A stretch of 64,000 nucleotides of DNA, from the NCBI RefSeq assembly GCF_002234675.1, contig NC_019880.2, positions 14,001,756-14,065,755 of the forward strand, given 5' to 3'. The position numbers and the translations under genes are program-made. The DNA is from Oryzias latipes. Its lineage: Eukaryota; Chordata; Actinopteri; Beloniformes; Adrianichthyidae. Under the pieces are notes generated by a model. It saw only the letters and a program-made list of their open reading frames with translations, searched no databases and had not been told where the DNA came from. Shown here one piece after another: positions 59,966 through 64,000 of this stretch. Every line of letters begins with the position of its first letter. The first letter of the stretch is position 1.

Positions 59966-61795
59966 TAAAAGACTTTATTGAGTGTTATTTGAAATTAATA
60001 TGAAATTATTATATGAATTATAAGTATAACATACTTCAAAATGCACAAATCCTAAAGGCAAAAAATTAAGATTGATATACCAAACGTTAAATGTATGAAA
60101 TAAGTCTTTGGGTGGGTAAACTGTCAGATCATGTAAACTGGAACATTATTTGACAATCAGGGATCAGCCGCAAGATCTTAGGTGAAGAGACCCCTAATGA
60201 TGTCTTGTATGGGCCAAAAGCATTGGAGAATGGATGGTAGCAGGCAATGTGAAGACGCAAACAAGGCTGAATAATACATGAAACAAAAACAGCCATTTAC
60301 AGACATGAAATGAGGACTATAAAGCAATTGGGCCAAAGTAGAGAGGTAGACAATTAATACATAAGAGCATGAGAGTGAAAGTTGAAGTGAAGAGGAAAAC
60401 AACTCACCTTCCTGATTCAAATTATCCCAAATCTTCACTAACCAAACATTTAGTGGATCTCAGATATAAGGGAAAGTTTCCAGATCTGTGAATTCCTCAG
60501 AGTGACCTATTTGGAATCTGGACTGAGAGTTATTGAGATTAATTCAACAGAAAGACCTGGAAAAGTATTCCTTGTTGAGTGGTGTTCATGTTTGATGCTA
60601 TTCTCAAAAATACTTGAAAAAACGTTCATGTGCAAAGTGATTTAAGGTTGAAATAACAACTTAGCTGACAAGTGGTTGATATGTCTGCCAAAAAGCACCA
60701 GTACTGCCCGCAGGGTTTGTGTTTGAATGAGCAAAACTGCAATAAATGCTTTCATTTAATTGTTTTAAAGGAAATGTTTTTTAGATTTCTAAAATCACGA
60801 TGAAAAAATAATAAAAATGTGTACCTTGTTTTTTTTAGATTGAGATTTTTATAAAGTCAATTTTTTTGGGTCTTTCTTTGTATGTTCTCATAAAAGTGTT
60901 ACTCATTTGTTTGTTCAGTCCAAACTGAACAAGCCAGAGTTATTTTTTTTCCAACTCGACAGCCGCTTTCATTTTGAATTTACGATAAAATGGCAACGGC
61001 ACATGAAACATCTGGTGATGGACAGTTTATGAAATCTCTGTGACGTAGCAAAAATGCAGATCTTCTCCTGATAGATTGAAACTTGGCAAGAGATTCACTG
61101 AAACCAAGTCAACAACTGCCAGTCCCCTCAAAGCAGAACAGGTTTGGTCAAAGGGTTCCCTGCAGCTATATTTGATTTGATTCTTTTTTTTTCCAAGGAA
61201 AAGGTCTCTTAAAGGTGTGAATGAAATGCTAACATGTATAAACAACTTTTTATTTGACATGCTGGCCCCATTTGAATGCATCAATCTTTATTTAATCCAT
61301 AAAAAAATAAAATAAAACATGCCCAGGGGAGCAAGTTCGTGTAGCGTATCTTTAGAGTGTGGGAAGCTGGACAATGGAGGTATTGAAAGTGGAAAGTTTT
61401 AAGAAGAGGCCTGTGTGGTAACCAGTCACTCACTGTTTAAGATGAGTCACTGATATACTTAGAAATCCCTCTTTGTGTTTCATATGCCATGCACAACTCT
61501 TTAGTCACATTAACAGATTTCTCTGGTTTGGATTTTATTGAGTTTCACATGCAGCTTAAGTTTAAACAATCTTATTAGATTGGAAGATTAATATACACTT
61601 TTAACTGATGAATTGTTATTGTTAATGATGAAAGGCAATAAAAAAGTTTTTTTTAGCTCCAAGTGGACTGGGTGTAACTCCAACAGTTGAAAAGTAATAG
61701 CTTCCTATTGATTTAAAACCTGTGTTACAGGTTCTAGTTAATGGAGTCTAACCTAATGATCCACAAGAACATGGAACTTTGGTCAAGGTTCTGAA

Positions 61796-61813
61796 AATAT
61801 ATATATATATATA
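61796..61813. repeat. (AT)n microsatellite
   Basis: Short AT run. Confidence 0.85.
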
Positions 61814-62040
61814 AATGATGCAAGTTGCAAGTGACCAAGTCACCACAGTTTTTTTTGTAATCAAGTTAATTTAATTTCATTTCACTCTCAGCCTCTACTT
61901 TTTAATCCCAGATTGGAAATCAACCAGGAAGGCCATCAGTGACCACTAGAGGCTGGTCACAGAAGGATACGTAATGGCTGTGTGGGTTGGAGAGGTGATG
62001 TAGGTAGGTGGAGCAAATTGTCACTATGACATCAGAGATC

Positions 62041-62128
62041 CATCCAACCATCCATCCATCCATCCATCCATCCATCCATCCATCCATCCATCCATCCATC
62101 CATCCATCCATCCATCCATCCATCCATC
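62041..62128. repeat. (ATCC)n tetranucleotide repeat
   Basis: About 21 copies of CCAT/ATCC with an early CCAACC interruption. The reverse strand reads as a WMDG peptide repeat, which is only a translation of the satellite. Confidence 0.97.
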
Positions 62129-63180
62129 TTCCAAATGTGCTTAATCCCTTTTGAGGTCACAGGGTTGCTGGAGCCTATCCACCAAGTGCAAATATCTAGC
62201 AATGGGTAGATAGATGCTGTGTGCATATAAAATGCTTTTTCTACTTTCATAAAGGCCTGAAGCACTTTTCAGTCACAATTCCTACTCATCTCTGAACACG
62301 TTTGTCAGAGCTGCCATTTAAAAAATTCTTACATGTGTTTCACCAAAAGCCGGAAAACTAAAAATATTTGAATCAAAGTGGTAGAAGATAAACTTTTCTC
62401 GTCCAGATTAGAAAATACTCTGAGGAATTTTTGTGACACAGCAGAAAATGTTCTGCACAGCACAAATTCCCACATTCCCTGGATGATTTTAAGTTTTTTG
62501 ATCTTTTACCATTTGTAATAATAAATCAGTGTCTGCTAATCATCCGTTTTTAAAAAACTATATTTACCAGAGAGTCGCAGTCTTCATATTTCACTCTGCC
62601 AGTCTAAGTTCACAACTCCAGTGAGCTGTGTATCCATAGAGGAGATCAGTTCTGACAAGTGATGTCAGAGTCTGATTATGTTGGACAGACACCCTGAAAA
62701 CTTGTGTTTTACTGTTCATGGACAGACAGCCAGCCATGGAGCTGTCTGCACGCAAGTTGGGAAGCGTTTCAGACTTAGTGACAGATTGCACGGTAAATGC
62801 CTGCCACTGTATGTGACTTTGTCTGCTGCTAAATGCACCTTTGACTAATGAGCTGACAGAGCACATGGTTGCAGGCTGGAAGAACAAGGAATGTTAAAGT
62901 CCTTTTTTGTGTTTAAAAAAAGAAGAGATTGCTGAGGCCTGAGAGAAAACTAAAACAGAGTGTTGCAGTTTATGCAGGCCAGAGAGGAAGATTAAGATTT
63001 TTTTTGTAGATGTGAATTGTGGGCTTCTTAAAGAAAATGTGAAGGTACTGCAGACAATTCATTCACATAAAAACAGGTTTTACAAAAAAAAACTTTAAAA
63101 CGGTTGAAAAGTAGAGAATTTTCTAGGTGCTCACGTGTGTCTAAATAGCAAAAATGAAGCCTGCATATTTATTACTTTAA

Positions 63181-63387
63181 CCCTTGTGCTATCCTATGAC
63201 CCCACCCTTACTTTGACGTGTTATTCCTACCATGACAAAGGTGGATAAAGGTTGAAAGATTTCATGTAATCCATGTACACCATTGAGGATCACAAATCAT
63301 TGAAGAAAAAAGGTTCATGTGTTCAGGTGTCTTTGGGGTCTAAATGACCCAACTCCCGATGTTAAAGTGCCTAGGATAGCACAAGGG
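63181..63387. mobile_element. MITE family B (piggyBac-like), copy 3
   Basis: The ends CCCTTGTGCTATCCTA and its inverse are flanked by TTAA at 63177-63180 and 63388-63391. The body matches copies 1 and 2 apart from small changes. Confidence 0.85.
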
Positions 63388-63796
63388 TTAAGTCAACTCA
63401 CTTATCAATAAAATAAAATAAAAAAACAAGCCCCTGATAGTAAACAAGTTTAAGCTCCAGTAACATTTTCAATACCTTATTTAAAAATACCAGCCCTACA
63501 GTTTTTTTATGTGCAAAAAAAGAGGAAAAACAAAATGAACTGAACAGTTGATTTATGAAGTATGCAGCACATCCGTACAAATAGAGTGTAAAGCTGAACT
63601 TTTTAACATGGAAGTTTAAAGTCTAGTGGTCACTTGAGGAACTATAACATTTGGTAGTTTCAGGTTGGCCCAAATGAGTGTGACGTCACCCAAAAAATGC
63701 CTTACTTTCGGCTCCAGTGAAATGAAGCCAATTCAGTTGCCATTTTTCCCCAATACAGACTTTGCCATGTGGAACCTGACGGGAGTAGTAAGTAGT

Positions 63797-64000
63797 GATT
63801 GTTCTGATCCAGTCTGAATCATCGTTTATATTGCAACTACTGTCGTCATTCAGGAGTGAGCTTGTTAAACGTCCAAACCCTTTCCATTGAAAGTGGCTTG
63901 GGAGAATCTGTCAATCAAACATTCAAGGTGGGGGCCAGCAGTCACCACGTGCTTTTACCAAGGCATCTGATTGGTCAGTTTACAAATTGAATAACTTGTG
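63797..64000. repeat. dispersed repeat C, copy 2 (runs off the right edge)
   Basis: It has the same ordered blocks as 26848-27058 (GAATCATCGTTTA, GTGAGCTTGTT, GAGAATCTGTCAATCA, AGGTGGGGGCC, GGCATCTGATTGGTCA). The element may begin earlier, near 63660, and continue past the window. Confidence 0.6.

Larger units (their letters stand above)
57249..64000. other. upstream flank of thbs1, no gene recognised
   Basis: Apart from the listed repeats I see no supported coding exon or RNA gene. Open frames at 58318-58590, 58839-59150 and 62591-62887 (minus) lie in somewhat GC-richer patches (58320-58620, 58850-59160, 62580-62880). They have no recognisable domain or splice context, and these patches could instead be regulatory. 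Confidence 0.5.

Noticed and set aside
61920..62265. WMDG-repeat 'proteins'
   Set aside because: They are direct translations of the (ATCC)n tetranucleotide repeat.

Overview
The window is vertebrate genomic DNA from a teleost fish: AT-rich, intron-rich, with GT-AG splicing, protein families found only in vertebrates, and teleost-type SINEs, LINE ends and MITEs. I cannot name the species. All gene models were built by hand from the sequence, using frame, splice sites and remembered orthologues. No alignment or database search was run.

Layout. (1) 1-1700: the left edge holds intron 1, coding exon 1 (1381-1416) and a CpG-type promoter of max on the minus strand; the rest of max lies off the left end. 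(2) 5533-8134, plus strand: slc10a1, a sodium/bile-acid cotransporter, five coding exons, 360 aa. (3) 10047-13695, minus strand: a susd6-like type I membrane protein, ten coding exons, 600 aa. It carries six sushi (CCP) domains in three A-B pairs, whereas mammalian SUSD6 has one. It is tail-to-tail with slc10a1. (4) 13.9-14.6 kb: a compact head-to-head promoter shared by susd6 and fsip1, with a perfect RFX X-box. (5) 14607-44711, plus strand: fsip1, ten coding exons, 402 aa, with introns of 15 kb and 10.5 kb full of repeats. (6) 49738-56421, minus strand: thbs1, 21 coding exons, 1172 aa, complete, convergent with fsip1. (7) 57-64 kb: upstream flank of thbs1 with a CTCF-like site, repeats and no gene I can support.

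The genes do not form one pathway. The order max, slc10a1, susd6 corresponds to human 14q23-q24 and fsip1, thbs1 to human 15q14, so the window bridges two blocks that are separate in human. The accessory content is mobile DNA: two recurrent MITE families with TTAA-type ends, a hAT-like MITE inserted into a SINE, three SINE families, a solo LTR, decayed LINE pieces, and a 1.65 kb C-rich retroposon with a 17 bp target duplication. The most unusual features are the tandem A-B sushi expansion in susd6 and the altered CD47-binding VVM motifs in thbs1.
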